DNA of 64,000 nucleotides from Methylophaga marina (lineage in GTDB: Bacteria > Pseudomonadota > Gammaproteobacteria > Nitrosococcales > Methylophagaceae). Positions 23,877 to 32,861 of this stretch are shown here, one piece after another (the first letter of the stretch is position 1; every line of letters begins with the position of its first letter). The DNA lies in contig NZ_AP027741.1 of NCBI RefSeq assembly GCF_030296755.1, positions 1 to 64,000 of the forward strand. The letters are read 5' to 3'. Under the pieces are notes generated by a model. It ran no database searches. It had not been told where the DNA came from and worked only from the letters and a program-made list of their open reading frames with translations. The translations under genes were made by a program, and so were the position numbers.

Positions 23877-26024
23877 ATGAGTCCATTACGAAGTACTTCA
23901 ATGAATCTAAGCCACAAAGAAAAAACGTGGTTACCTTGGTTCGGCCCGACCGGGAAACTGGCCATGTCCTGGTCATGCCGACTTAATCGACATAACTACC
24001 AAAAAGTAGAAAAAACATTTGAGGGAATCGCGGCAACACGTGTCAAGATTCTCCACCAATGGGCAGACAATCATTGGAATCAAATGGCCTTTCTCGCAGA
24101 ACAGTTGACAGCATGTTATCCAGAATTACCCTCATCGTTATTACTGGATAGGCTCCATGCAGCGCCTGATTTCTCTGAAATATTCACGATTGATATCCAT
24201 GGTACGGTCACTCAATCAACCTATTCACCTCATATCAATAAATCCGACTTGTCTTCTGAGGCAATAAAACAAGGTATTAGCAGTCAGTTTTTGCATGGAC
24301 CTTACATCGATAAATTAACGCTAGACATAGGTCCTTCAAGTTCGAAGTTTCATGATGAAGTCACGCTCATGTTCTATCATCCATTGATTATCGATGGGGA
24401 AACAGTGGGTGCTGTATGTGGACGTGTTCCTAATGATGTATTAGGAGACCTTATTCAGCGGGAAGCGGGTCACATCTATCCCGAGTCTGGCGATAACTAC
24501 ATCTTTATGGTGGAATCCAAGTTCGAATCTGGATTACAACAAGGCATTGCCTTATCTCGCTCTCGGTTTGAGGATGATACATTTTCCCATGGGGAAAACC
24601 TGAAAAGTGGGATTCATACAGGCTTCGGTTCAGTAAAAATCCAACGCCACACTGAATTTGAAATTCGCTTTACCGATCCGGCTACCAACGAACTTCATCC
24701 CGGCGTCCGTGAAACTATTCGTAACGGTGAAAACTTATTTGTTACCTATCCTGGTTATTCTGATTATCGTCATATTCCGGTCATTGGGAAAGGCGTTACT
24801 TTCCAGCTTAGAGGTTCGCCAGATCGCTGGGGCATGATGTGTGAGGGTGATTTAGAAGAAGTCTACAGACGCCGCTCGGTCAATGTCAGCCTAATGAAAG
24901 GTTTTGTCACATCAATGTTTGTTTTGCTAGGTACCAATATGGCACTACATGCCTTCACCACACTGCCTGTAATTGGTGTCAATGCCATATCTATAGCCAT
25001 GGTCGGTGTCATTGCAGTTATGTACAAAAAGTTGACAACTAACCCTCTCGCCAATCGTCTTGATGAAATGACCCATGTTATTCAAACCATCGCTGAAGGT
25101 GAAGGTAATCTTGCACAAAGGCTTGATAACACCACATTTGTCAATGATGAAACCGGTGATATGGGACGTTGGATTAATAGTTTCATTGATAATCTTGATG
25201 GCATAGTTGGCCAAGTCATTAAAACCAGCACCAATGTCAGTTACACCAATGAAGCCATGCTCGAAACAAACCGAGAAGCGTTTCATGTTTCTAATGAAGT
25301 CGCGACAGCAATAGAAAGAATGCTGCAATTGTTAGAAGAGCAAATGCGCGATATTGGGAATGCATCAACCACTGCTGAGGCCATGAAACAAGCCATGGAT
25401 GAAGTCGTTCATGAAGCCAGAGTGCAATACGAGTCCGTACGAAGTGGTACACAAGAAATACGTGATGTCGTGGAAACCTCTGCTAAAGCCGTACAATCAC
25501 TTCATAGTAGGACAGCAGAAATTGGTAATATCATTGGCGTCATCACTGAAATTACTAATCAAACCAACTTACTCGCACTCAATGCTGCTATCGAGGCAGC
25601 TCGTGCCGGTGATCATGGCCGAGGATTTTCAGTTGTGGCTGACGAAGTGAGAAATCTTGCTCAGAGAACAGCTACATCAGCAGATGAAATTCGACAAATG
25701 ATTGAAACCATCCAGTCGGAAACCTTAGATGCGTATAAATTCATGGAGTCTGGTGTGGAGAATGTCGATCGTAGCTTAAAGAAAACAGAAGAAGCATCGT
25801 CAGAAAATACGCAACTTCATCAACTTGTTGAGCAAATGTTTTCCACCATCAAGCAACTGGATCAAAATAGCCAGTTACACGGTGTAACCGCGAGAGACGT
25901 CGGCCAGTCAGCTAGCCTGATGTCACAGGCCATTGATGCGTTACAGCATCGCTCTGTCATGGTAAAAAATACCGCACAAAAACTCAGTCAGCTCGTTGGT
26001 GTTTTCAGCGTCAGTACACGATAA
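23877..26024 (+). CDS. Methyl-accepting chemotaxis protein
   Basis: A 715-residue chemoreceptor. Residues ~50-340 are a large sensory region with a PAS/Cache-like [19 protein letters not shown] strand. Two hydrophobic helices at about 345-385 are followed by a HAMP-like segment ([20 protein letters not shown]) and the cytoplasmic four-helix bundle. The highly conserved tip [20 protein letters not shown] is near residues 560-580. No hydrophobic helix is seen before the sensory region, so the sensor may be cytoplasmic or secreted through an unusual N-terminus. No CheR pentapeptide is present at the C-terminus. The start at 23877 follows GGGGTAACA; a later ATG at 23900 is possible. Confidence 0.85.
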   Translation: MSPLRSTSMNLSHKEKTWLPWFGPTGKLAMSWSCRLNRHNYQKVEKTFEGIAATRVKILHQWADNHWNQMAFLAEQLTACYPELPSSLLLDRLHAAPDFSEIFTIDIHGTVTQSTYSPHINKSDLSSEAIKQGISSQFLHGPYIDKLTLDIGPSSSKFHDEVTLMFYHPLIIDGETVGAVCGRVPNDVLGDLIQREAGHIYPESGDNYIFMVESKFESGLQQGIALSRSRFEDDTFSHGENLKSGIHTGFGSVKIQRHTEFEIRFTDPATNELHPGVRETIRNGENLFVTYPGYSDYRHIPVIGKGVTFQLRGSPDRWGMMCEGDLEEVYRRRSVNVSLMKGFVTSMFVLLGTNMALHAFTTLPVIGVNAISIAMVGVIAVMYKKLTTNPLANRLDEMTHVIQTIAEGEGNLAQRLDNTTFVNDETGDMGRWINSFIDNLDGIVGQVIKTSTNVSYTNEAMLETNREAFHVSNEVATAIERMLQLLEEQMRDIGNASTTAEAMKQAMDEVVHEARVQYESVRSGTQEIRDVVETSAKAVQSLHSRTAEIGNIIGVITEITNQTNLLALNAAIEAARAGDHGRGFSVVADEVRNLAQRTATSADEIRQMIETIQSETLDAYKFMESGVENVDRSLKKTEEASSENTQLHQLVEQMFSTIKQLDQNSQLHGVTARDVGQSASLMSQAIDALQHRSVMVKNTAQKLSQLVGVFSVSTR

Positions 26025-26110
26025 ATTCCAAAAAATATAAGCAGATAAGGATATCTGCTTCGTTTCTATTGTCTCCTATACTGTGTTTACCCCAAAAAGG
26101 AGATTGCCTT

Positions 26111-26638
26111 ATGGATATGCAAATCAACCAAGAAAGTAAACCAAGCAAGCTGGCTGCTGTATTTGATGATGAACAAAAAGCGTTAGAAGCCAAACAAACT
26201 CTGGTAAATGACGGTCATTTCAAACACCAAGACATCGAAATGATTCAGCCCAAAGACAACCACACCAGTGAAAAAATCGAACCTGAATCCAAAGCAATTG
26301 CACGTTTTATCACCCGTTCTCACTTTATCTTTGGTGGTATCGGATTATTAGTTGGCTTGGCCATCGCCAGTGCTCTGGTGGCATCTGGCCCAATGATGAC
26401 CCAATCGAGCCCTCTCTATACCTATATCGCACTCGCGATTGTAGGTACATTTGTTGGTATGTTATTGGCTGGATTAGTCTCATTACGCCCCGATCACGAT
26501 CCGCTAATTAACGATACGGTTTCCGCAAAGCGTCATAATCTATGGACGTTGATTGTTCAGACAGATGGGCGCAAGAATCTTAAGAAAGCACATCAACTGA
26601 TGCACCCGACAGCCGTCTCTGTCACAGAAACATTCTAG
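26111..26638 (+). CDS. Small membrane protein with stress-protein-like N-terminus
   Basis: The ATG at 26111 follows AAGGAG at ideal spacing, giving 175 residues. The N-terminal part (KLAAVFDDEQKALEAKQTLV) resembles the soluble beta-alpha-beta start of stress-associated two-helix membrane proteins. Two transmembrane helices follow (FIFGGIGLLVGLAIASALVA and IALAIVGTFVGMLLAGLVSL). It ends with another soluble stretch containing WTLIVQTDGRKNLKKAHQLM. A hairpin (CTGGTGCTG ... CAGCACCAG, 26665-26697) lies just downstream. Function unknown. Confidence 0.65.
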   Translation: MDMQINQESKPSKLAAVFDDEQKALEAKQTLVNDGHFKHQDIEMIQPKDNHTSEKIEPESKAIARFITRSHFIFGGIGLLVGLAIASALVASGPMMTQSSPLYTYIALAIVGTFVGMLLAGLVSLRPDHDPLINDTVSAKRHNLWTLIVQTDGRKNLKKAHQLMHPTAVSVTETF

Positions 26639-26895
26639 TTCTTAAGCGTTTAGCGAAAAGTCTTCTGGTGCTGGTTGAACAAAACAATCAGCACCAGTAT
26701 GATGCCCGTCCCCCTTGAAGCAGACACGGCAAAATTTGTATTTTTTATCGTAATAAAAAAAGTTTTTTCGAGCACCAAAAAGTAACAAAAGCTGTGATCC
26801 CGCATAGGCGCTGACTTAGCTCTAAACCTACAGCAAGTTATCCACAAAAAGTGCACAATTTATGTGCAAAATCTCCACTTGCCAAGCCTTCAAAA

Positions 26896-26943
26896 ACACA
26901 CTATCTTGTGGTTCAATCATTTCAAAACCACAACCTCTAGTGG
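26896..26943 (+). promoter_or_regulatory. Two NrdR boxes upstream of nrdA
   Basis: The sites are ACACACTATCTTGTGG (26896-26911) and CCACAACCTCTAGTGG (26928-26943). Both are 16-bp imperfect palindromes of the NrdR form (ACAC-N8-GTGT-like), 32 bases apart centre to centre, about three helical turns, on one face of the DNA. NrdR represses ribonucleotide reductase genes when dATP is high. They lie 48-95 bases before the nrdA start. The rest of the 350-base gap from 26639 holds only a hairpin after the upstream gene and AT-rich sequence. Confidence 0.75.
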
Positions 26944-26990
26944 TTTTATGTTTTTTTGATTATTTAAACATTATTGCAGGGATTTCAATT

Positions 26991-29894
26991 ATGGCGAGCG
27001 AAACAGCACAACCCGTTTATACCTCATCAGCATCCGAAAGTGGATACAGCGTTATCCGTCGTAACGGTAAAGTCACCGAGTTTGATAGCAGCAAAATTGC
27101 TGTCGCTATCACCAAAGCCTTTTTGGCTGTTGAAGGTGATTCAGCAAAAGACAGTCGTCGTATTCACGACACAGTTGCCAAGCTGACCAAACAAGTTACC
27201 GACAACCTTTTACGTCGTATTGATGATGGTGGCACCGTTCACATCGAAGATATTCAAGATCAGGTCGAATTAGCCCTGATGCGTGAAGGCGAATACAAAG
27301 TCGCTCGTTCTTACGTTGTATATCGTGAAAAACAATCAGAAAAACGTGCTGAAGAAGAAAAGAAACATCCCCAGCCTGCTAACGAATCTCCCCTGCACGT
27401 CACAGCAGCTGATGGCTCTCGTCAACCTCTCGACATTGACCGTTTACACAATCTGATTACAGAAGCTTGTGAAGGTCTGGCAGAAGTAAACCGTGATGCG
27501 ATTTTACGCGACACACAACGTAACTTGTTTGACGGCGTTAAAGAGGCTGACGTCGAAAAAGCATTGGTTATGGCTGCACGTACCTTCATCGAAAAAGATC
27601 CTGCCTACAGCACACTGGCTGCTCGCCTGCTGATGGATGGTATTCGTCGTGAAGCACTGACATTTGTTTACAAAATGCCAAAACAAGCATCCCAACAAGA
27701 AATGGGTGATTTGTATAGTGACTATTTCAAAACCTACATCTCAACAGCGATTGAAAAAGAACTGATTGACTCTGAATTAGGTTTGTTTGACTTAGATCGA
27801 CTGGGTAATGCACTTAAACCAGAATTAGACTTTGAGTTCACCTACTTGGGTCTGCAAACGTTATATGACCGTTACTTCATTCACTTCGATGGTACGCGCT
27901 TTGAATTACCGCAAGCCTTCTATATGCGTGTCGCCATGGGCCTGGCTATCAATGAGTTAAATCGTGAAGAGCGCGCTATCGAGTTCTACAACTTGTTATC
28001 AAGCTTCGACTTCATGAGCTCGACGCCTACCCTGTTCAACTCAGGCACACTGCGTCCACAATTATCTTCATGCTACCTGACCACCGTACCGGATGATCTG
28101 AGCGGTATTTATAACGCGATGCGTGATAATGCGCTGTTATCAAAATATGCCGGTGGTCTGGGTAATGACTGGTCACGTGTTCGTGGTCTGGGCGCTCACA
28201 TCAAAGGTACCAATGGTAAATCACAAGGTGTTGTACCGTTCCTGAAAGTAGCTAACGACACTGCTGTTGCTGTCAACCAAGGTGGTAAACGTAAAGGTGC
28301 GGTTTGTGCTTACTTAGAAACATGGCACATCGACGTCGAAGAATTCCTGGATATGCGTAAAAACACCGGAGATGATCGCCGTCGTACGCACGATATGAAT
28401 ACCGCTAACTGGATTCCAGACTTATTCATGAAGCGTGTGGCTGAAGAAGGTCAATGGACCCTGTTCTCTCCAGAAGAAGTGGAAGACTTACACGACTTAA
28501 CGGGTCTTGATTTTGAAAGAGCCTATGAAGCTTACGAAGAAAAAGCGGCTCGTGGCGATATTCGTAACTTCAAACAACTGCCTGCGACAGACCTATGGCG
28601 CAAAATGTTAGGCATGCTGTTCGAAACAGGCCACCCTTGGATCACATTTAAAGATCCATGTAACCTGCGTAGCCCACAACAGCACGTTGGTGTGGTTCAC
28701 AGCTCAAACCTGTGTACAGAAATCACCCTGAACACATCAGACAAAGAAATTGCGGTGTGTAACTTAGGCAGCGTCAATATGGTGAAACATATTGATGAAA
28801 ACGGTCAGCTCGATAAAGAAAAACTGCAAAAAACCGTTCGTACCGCGATGCGTATGTTAGATAACGTTATCGAGTACAACTACTACAGCGTACCGCAAGC
28901 ACGCCACTCAAACTTACAGCACCGTCCTGTCGGTTTAGGCCTGATGGGCTTCCAGGATGCCCTGTACAAACTGCGTATTCCCTACAGCTCTGATGAAGCC
29001 GTTCAATTTGCTGATGAATCAATGGAAGCAATCAGCTACTACGCTATCGACGCCTCGTCTGATTTAGCTGCAGAACGTGGTAAATACCAAACCTACGAAG
29101 GTAGCTTATGGAGCAAAGGTATCCTGCCAATCGATTCAATCAAACTATTGAAAGAAGCGCGTGGTGAATATCTGCAACAAGACGAAAGCAAAACTATGGA
29201 TTGGGATATGCTGCGTGACAAGATCAAACGTCAAGGCATGCGTAACTCAAACACCATGGCGATTGCCCCAACAGCGACGATTTCAAACATCTGTGGTGTC
29301 AGCCAATCCATTGAGCCGACCTATCAGAACCTGTTTGTGAAATCGAACCTGTCAGGTGAGTTCACTGTTATCAACCCATACATGGTTGAAGACTTGAAAG
29401 CACGTAACCTGTGGGATGACGTGATGATTAACGATCTGAAATACTTCGACGGTAGCCTGCAAGGCATCGACCGTATTCCAGCTGAGTTGAAATCACTCTA
29501 CACCACCGCATTTGAAATGGATGCACGCTGGTTAATTGAAGCCGCATCACGCCGACAAAAATGGCTGGATCAAGCTCAAAGCCTTAACTTATATATGGCT
29601 GAACCATCAGGTAAGAAGATGGACAACCTTTATAAACTGGCTTGGGTACGTGGCTTGAAAACCACCTATTACCTCCGCTCTATGGGGGCAACAGGTGCAG
29701 AAAAAACCAGCACAGCACCAACCACAGCAACTGAAGCGCCTGCACCAAGCAAGCCAACAGCAGTTGCCGCCGCGAGCACGCCAGCGCCGGTTGCCAGCTC
29801 ATCAGCAAGCATGGACGATTTAGTTCTAGGTGAAGGTATGGAAGCGCCAAAAGCGTGTTCAATTTTAGAACCAGATTGTGAGGCATGTCAGTAA
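26991..29894 (+). CDS. nrdA: Ribonucleotide reductase class Ia, alpha subunit with two ATP cones
   Basis: The ATG at 26991 has AGGG upstream and gives MASETAQPV; the frame is open to 26862 but that part is the regulatory region. The 967-residue protein is about 200 longer than Escherichia coli NrdA because it has two N-terminal ATP-cone domains (VIRRNGKVTEFDSSKIAVAI and the second from HVTAADGSRQPLDIDRLHNL), as in Pseudomonas NrdA. The catalytic barrel has SSTPTLFNSGT, SSCYLTTVPDD, the NLCTEI and AVCNLGSVN Asn-Cys-Glu region, and PTATISNICG. The C-terminus ends CEACQ, the redox-active Cys pair. The Ala/Pro-rich linker before it is unusually long. NrdR boxes precede it. Confidence 0.95.
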   Translation: MASETAQPVYTSSASESGYSVIRRNGKVTEFDSSKIAVAITKAFLAVEGDSAKDSRRIHDTVAKLTKQVTDNLLRRIDDGGTVHIEDIQDQVELALMREGEYKVARSYVVYREKQSEKRAEEEKKHPQPANESPLHVTAADGSRQPLDIDRLHNLITEACEGLAEVNRDAILRDTQRNLFDGVKEADVEKALVMAARTFIEKDPAYSTLAARLLMDGIRREALTFVYKMPKQASQQEMGDLYSDYFKTYISTAIEKELIDSELGLFDLDRLGNALKPELDFEFTYLGLQTLYDRYFIHFDGTRFELPQAFYMRVAMGLAINELNREERAIEFYNLLSSFDFMSSTPTLFNSGTLRPQLSSCYLTTVPDDLSGIYNAMRDNALLSKYAGGLGNDWSRVRGLGAHIKGTNGKSQGVVPFLKVANDTAVAVNQGGKRKGAVCAYLETWHIDVEEFLDMRKNTGDDRRRTHDMNTANWIPDLFMKRVAEEGQWTLFSPEEVEDLHDLTGLDFERAYEAYEEKAARGDIRNFKQLPATDLWRKMLGMLFETGHPWITFKDPCNLRSPQQHVGVVHSSNLCTEITLNTSDKEIAVCNLGSVNMVKHIDENGQLDKEKLQKTVRTAMRMLDNVIEYNYYSVPQARHSNLQHRPVGLGLMGFQDALYKLRIPYSSDEAVQFADESMEAISYYAIDASSDLAAERGKYQTYEGSLWSKGILPIDSIKLLKEARGEYLQQDESKTMDWDMLRDKIKRQGMRNSNTMAIAPTATISNICGVSQSIEPTYQNLFVKSNLSGEFTVINPYMVEDLKARNLWDDVMINDLKYFDGSLQGIDRIPAELKSLYTTAFEMDARWLIEAASRRQKWLDQAQSLNLYMAEPSGKKMDNLYKLAWVRGLKTTYYLRSMGATGAEKTSTAPTTATEAPAPSKPTAVAAASTPAPVASSSASMDDLVLGEGMEAPKACSILEPDCEACQ

Positions 29895-31059
29895 TGTTGA
29901 ATTGGGATGATCCATTCTCAGCACCGATAGCCGGTACTGCAGAAGCAAAAAAACAAAGCGAAGAAAAAGCAGCAGAACAACCTGCTGCACCAGCGGCTAA
30001 CGATCTCAGCGAAGCACCCGCTTCGGCTGAGGTCAAGCAAATGCCATTATCAAACGCCAAGCCCGTCAATGCTGACGACAAACGCGTTATCAATGGTGAA
30101 GCCGATATTAACCAGTTAGCGCCGTTCAAATACCCTTGGGCATGGAACTACTTTCTTAATGCCAACAAGAATCACTGGACACCGCTGGATATCAACATGG
30201 CGCAAGATGTTCATGACTACCGTCATAAACTGACGCTGGAAGAACGCCATGTTTATGAAAACGTGTTGTCATACCTGACCACATCAGACATCTTAGCGAT
30301 GCGTAATATTGGTCTGGCGGTGATGGAAAAAATGACTGCGCCTGAACTGCAAATCTATCAGGCTCGCCAAGTGTATGAAGAATCATTACACACATGGACA
30401 TACCAGCACTGCATCGAAACCATTGGTCTTGATCAGTCAGAAATCTATAACCGCTACCGTGTGGTGCCAGAGATTTACCAAAAAATTAAACTGGCGAATG
30501 ACCGTTTAAACACCGTCATGCGTAGTGATATTGATTTGCGTGATCCGGATGAACTGGAAAACTTCATCATGTCCTATGCCTTCTTTGCTGGCATCTTCGA
30601 AGGTTCATGGTTCTACAACGGCTTCAGTCCAATCTTTGCTCTGCAACGTCGTGGTTTGATGAAAGGCACCGCCGAACAGCTGCAATACATTATGCGTGAC
30701 GAAGTCATGCACGCCTCTTTCGGTATTCGCGTCTGTAAGCAAATCATGAAAGAAGAAAACGTCACTCTGGACCCGAAAAAGTCCAACAGATGTTTGAAGA
30801 AGCCGATGCCGCTGAAGAAACCTACGCGGGCTACATTCTGCGTGACCCGATTTTAGGTTACTCAAAAGAAGTGCATCACGGCCAGTTCCGTTACACAGCC
30901 AACCGTCGTGCGAAACAGTTAGGCTTTGAAGAGCCGTTCCCCGGTGCAGAAGCCACTCTACCCTGGCTTGATGAGCAAGCTAACATGCGGAAAGAAAAGA
31001 ACTTTTTTGAGACAAAAGTAACAGAGTACCAAACAGGCGGTGGCCTCAAGTGGGACTAA
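29894..31059 (+). pseudogene. nrdB: Ribonucleotide reductase class Ia, beta subunit, frameshifted at A5
   Basis: The best start is the ATG at 29894, which overlaps the nrdA stop (TAATG) and has GAGG nine bases before it; an ATG at 29885 is also in frame. The first frame holds the di-iron core (YEESLHTWTYQHC and MRDEVMHASFGIRVCKQI) and diverges after TLDPKK. The next frame continues with MFEEADAAEETYAGYILRD and the C-terminal tail ending GGGLKWD that binds NrdA. One extra A in the A5 run at 30776-30780 gives DPKKVQQMFEE and a 388-residue protein. A dead nrdB would normally be lethal under aerobic growth, so a sequencing error is the likely cause. Confidence 0.88.
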
Positions 31060-31091
31060 TTGTCGCGTAACTGATTCAGTGACCGAAATGT

Positions 31092-31140
31092 AACCATAAG
31101 CGACCCTGATAATAAGTCTCATTCGCTTATGGTTATTTGA
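31092..31140 (+). terminator. Inverted repeat after nrdB, probable terminator
   Basis: AACCATAAGCGA and TCGCTTATGGTT are perfect 12-base arms around a 19-base loop, 33 bases after the nrdB stop. The T-tract is weak (TATTTGA, then TTTTTT further on), so this may also be a protein site. Confidence 0.5.
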
Positions 31141-31178
31141 TTCCAAAGTTTTTTAACTGAAACGAGGTTGATTCTGAA

Positions 31179-31262
31179 TATGGCAAGTAATAATAAAGGA
31201 ACTACGAAAGACATCTCGTTTCTTGCATCTAATACGCTTCGAGATAAAAATGCCATTGAGTA
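31179..31262 (+). CDS. Possible 27-residue open frame, likely a gene remnant
   Basis: An ATG at 31179 preceded by ACGAGG at about 12 bases opens a short frame starting MASNNKGTTKDISFLASN and stopping at 31262. Nothing is recognised. It could be a small gene, the 5' stub of a larger gene cut by later rearrangement, or chance. It lies between nrdB and the first Tn7-like end and runs straight into three short direct repeats. Confidence 0.3.
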
Positions 31263-31325
31263 ACATTAATTTTGAGTTTTTAACATTGAGAATGAGTAAA
31301 AATAACATTTAAAATGAGAAAAACT
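31262..31325 (+). repeat. Three 20-22 bp direct repeats with AACATT...TGAG core
   Basis: AACATT begins at 31262, 31282 and 31304, each followed by a TGAG about five to six bases later and then an A/T-rich spacer. Spacing of 20 and 22 bases is about two helical turns. The array lies just before the first Tn7-like end. It could be a protein-binding array such as transposase sites of another element, or an iteron-like cluster. The remaining sequence to 31400 is A/T-rich and shows nothing else. Confidence 0.5.
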
Positions 31326-31400
31326 AAAATCGAAGGTTATGTAAGATATTTATAGTATCGATCGCAAATAAACACTAAATAAATATTTAATCTTCGTTAG

Positions 31401-31463
31401 TGTAGGGAATGGCATAAGTCTTTAAATTAATGGCATAAGCCTTTAAATATATGCCTGTAAATA
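31401..31463 (+). repeat. Tn7-like transposon right end, copy 1, with 21-bp repeats
   Basis: The end begins TGTAGGGA and then has two nearly identical 21-base direct repeats (core ATGGCATAAG-CTTTAAAT) and a third, decayed unit to 31463. Tn7-family ends begin with TGT and carry ~20-bp TnsB sites in this layout, often with a CATAA core in Tn6677-like elements. The first tnsA-like gene starts 112 bases inside the end, the arrangement of Tn7 right ends beside tnsA. It lies 342 bases after the nrdB stop. Identity as a transposon end is inferred from the three similar copies in this window. Confidence 0.65.
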
Positions 31464-31508
31464 CCCCTTCACCTTAATGCTTTGTTATACTCAGCTTTGG
31501 TGAAGGGG
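31464..31508 (+). promoter_or_regulatory. Promoter with palindromic operator before tnsA copy 1
   Basis: Perfect 10-base arms CCCCTTCACC (31464-31473) and GGTGAAGGGG (31499-31508) bracket a TATACT -10 hexamer at 31486-31491. The second arm also supplies the ribosome site. The same layout recurs in copy 2 (TCCCTCAC 32164-32171, GTGAGGGA 32198-32205, TATAGT between) and, less perfectly, in copy 3 (CTCCTCAT 32433-32440, ATGAGGGAG 32467-32475). The arms change together between copies, which points to a kept dyad, either an operator or an mRNA hairpin hiding the ribosome site. Confidence 0.6.
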
Positions 31509-31512
31509 GTTT

Positions 31513-32109
31513 ATGCACAAATTGTCGCGAAAAATTAATAATAGAGCGCCCAACCGCGTAGTAGGCTCATTCCCAAGTGTAAAACTTGGCAGAATGATCA
31601 AATGGGACTCGCAGATTGAGCGTGATCTCCTTTACTATCTTGAGTTTGATGATGATGTAATTGAATATTTTGAACAACCCATAAAATTCAAATACCTTCA
31701 CAATCATACATATCATTATTACTTCCCTGATTATGAGATTCGGAGAAAATCTACAAGCAAGCTCAAGTATGTAGAGCTTAAACCAGAATCCGAGTTACTT
31801 AAAAATGAAATCAGACTGAAATACGAAACAATCGCCACTGCCATGGACGAGGCAGGTCATGATTTTGAAATAATTACAGAGAAATCACTTCGAGAAGAAC
31901 CACGCTTCTCTAACCTCAAATTATTAAACAAATACTATAGAGACAAAGCCTGCCCAGTGTTAATTGGAAGAGTAAAACGAGATATTGAAAACTCTTTTTC
32001 ATCTTTTTTAACTCTTGGGGAATTAGCCTCTTTTGAGTATCTAGATAAATACGACTGCTATGTGTTGATAGCCAATCAAGTTTTCAGTTTCGATATAGAT
32101 TGTAGGTAA
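31513..32109 (+). pseudogene. TnsA-like transposase endonuclease subunit, copy 1, 3'-truncated
   Basis: The 198-residue product has the TnsA N-terminal nuclease domain: Glu36 in DSQIERD, Asp73 in YFPDYEI and Lys90 in YVELKP match the E-D-x-K catalytic set, so it may still fold. TnsA makes the 5' strand cuts that free Tn7-like elements, working with TnsB and TnsC. The last codons (D-C-R-stop) are read from TGTAGGTAA, which is the end of the next element, so the natural C-terminus that contacts TnsC is replaced. No tnsB or tnsC follows. Same orientation as nrdB, as with Tn7 beside glmS. Confidence 0.75.
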
Positions 32110-32163
32110 TGGCATAATTCTTAAAATTATGGGCATAAACCTTTAAATATGTGGTCATAAATA
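32101..32163 (+). repeat. Tn7-like transposon right end, copy 2
   Basis: Begins TGTAGGTA and continues with repeats of the GGCATAA-x4-TTAAAAT/TTTAAAT type (two full units plus a TGGTCATAAATAT unit). It overlaps the final codons of tnsA copy 1 and the next tnsA start lies 111 bases inside. Similarity to the copy at 31401 is evident over the whole end although not identical, so it is a separate related element rather than a recent duplication. Confidence 0.65.
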
Positions 32164-32211
32164 TCCCTCACCTGATGACTTTGTTATAGTTAGTCATGTG
32201 AGGGATTTTTT

Positions 32212-32403
32212 ATGCGTGAATTAGCGAGAGAGATTAACAATAAAGGACCAAACCGAGTTGTGGGCTCATTTCCCAGCTTTAAACTTGGCAGAATGGTCAA
32301 GTGGGATTCACAAATCGAGCGTGACTTCCTTTATTACCTAGAGTTTGATGATGACGTGGTTGAATACTTTGAGCAGCCGTGTAGGTACGATCATAACTTG
32401 TAA
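32212..32403 (+). pseudogene. TnsA-like subunit, copy 2, cut after 54 residues
   Basis: The first 56 residues match copy 1 closely (NNKGPNRVVGSFPSFKLGRM, then KWDSQIERDFLYYLEFDDDV), ending YFEQP. The next codons are TGT AGG TAC, the start of the third transposon end, after which the frame reads out to a stop at 32401-32403. Only the first catalytic residue (Glu36) remains, so this fragment cannot be a nuclease. Confidence 0.75.
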
Positions 32404-32430
32404 AAAAACGACCATAAAATAGATTATTCT
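32380..32430 (+). repeat. Tn7-like transposon right end, copy 3
   Basis: Begins TGTAGGTACGATCATAAC and has a second unit ACGACCATAAAATAGATTAT. It differs most from the other copies but keeps the TGTAGG terminus, the CATAA cores about 20-22 bases apart, and the distance to the next tnsA start (104 bases). The break in tnsA copy 2 falls exactly at its first base. Confidence 0.6.
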
Positions 32431-32483
32431 TGCTCCTCATAGCCGATGTTATAGCCTGATGTTGGGATGAGGGAGTATGAATA

Positions 32484-32861
32484 ATGAGTGAGCCGGCAAG
32501 GTCAATTCATAAAAAAGGTCGCAAAAACGTTATTGGTAGCTTTATGAGTGCCAAGATGCAGGTTCTTGTGGAGTGGGAATCGCAGATAGAACGCGACTTT
32601 ATGTATTATTTGGAGTTTGATGATGATGTAAGGGGCTATACATCACAGCCCATCCGCTACCGGTACACTCGGGAAGACAAATACAAATATCACTTTCCAG
32701 ATTTTGAAATATTTCGATATTCGACACCTAAGCGTAAGTTCGTCGAAATAAAACCTTTGCATGTTACTAAGAAGACCGAATTCATTGAGAAAACGGCCGC
32801 AATCAAAGCTCAAATGCACACTGATGGTTTTGACTATAGTGTTGTGACCGACTCACAGTGA
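32484..32861 (+). pseudogene. TnsA-like subunit, copy 3, 3'-truncated by IS debris
   Basis: The 125-residue product has the nuclease core with Glu36 (ESQIERD), Asp73 (FPDFEIF) and Lys90 (FVEIKP) conserved and about half its residues shared with copy 1. It ends abruptly after FDYSVVTDS, where the sequence changes to the end of an IS3-family remnant. The C-terminal TnsC-binding part is lost. Confidence 0.75.

Noticed and set aside
30790..31059. A separate small gene after nrdB
   Set aside because: It is the C-terminal part of NrdB in another frame; one base restores the continuous protein.
31513..32861. The three tnsA-like copies taken as a CRISPR array or as a toxin-antitoxin cluster because of the repeated upstream sequence
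   Set aside because: The repeats are few, not evenly spaced with unique spacers, and the proteins have the TnsA nuclease residues.
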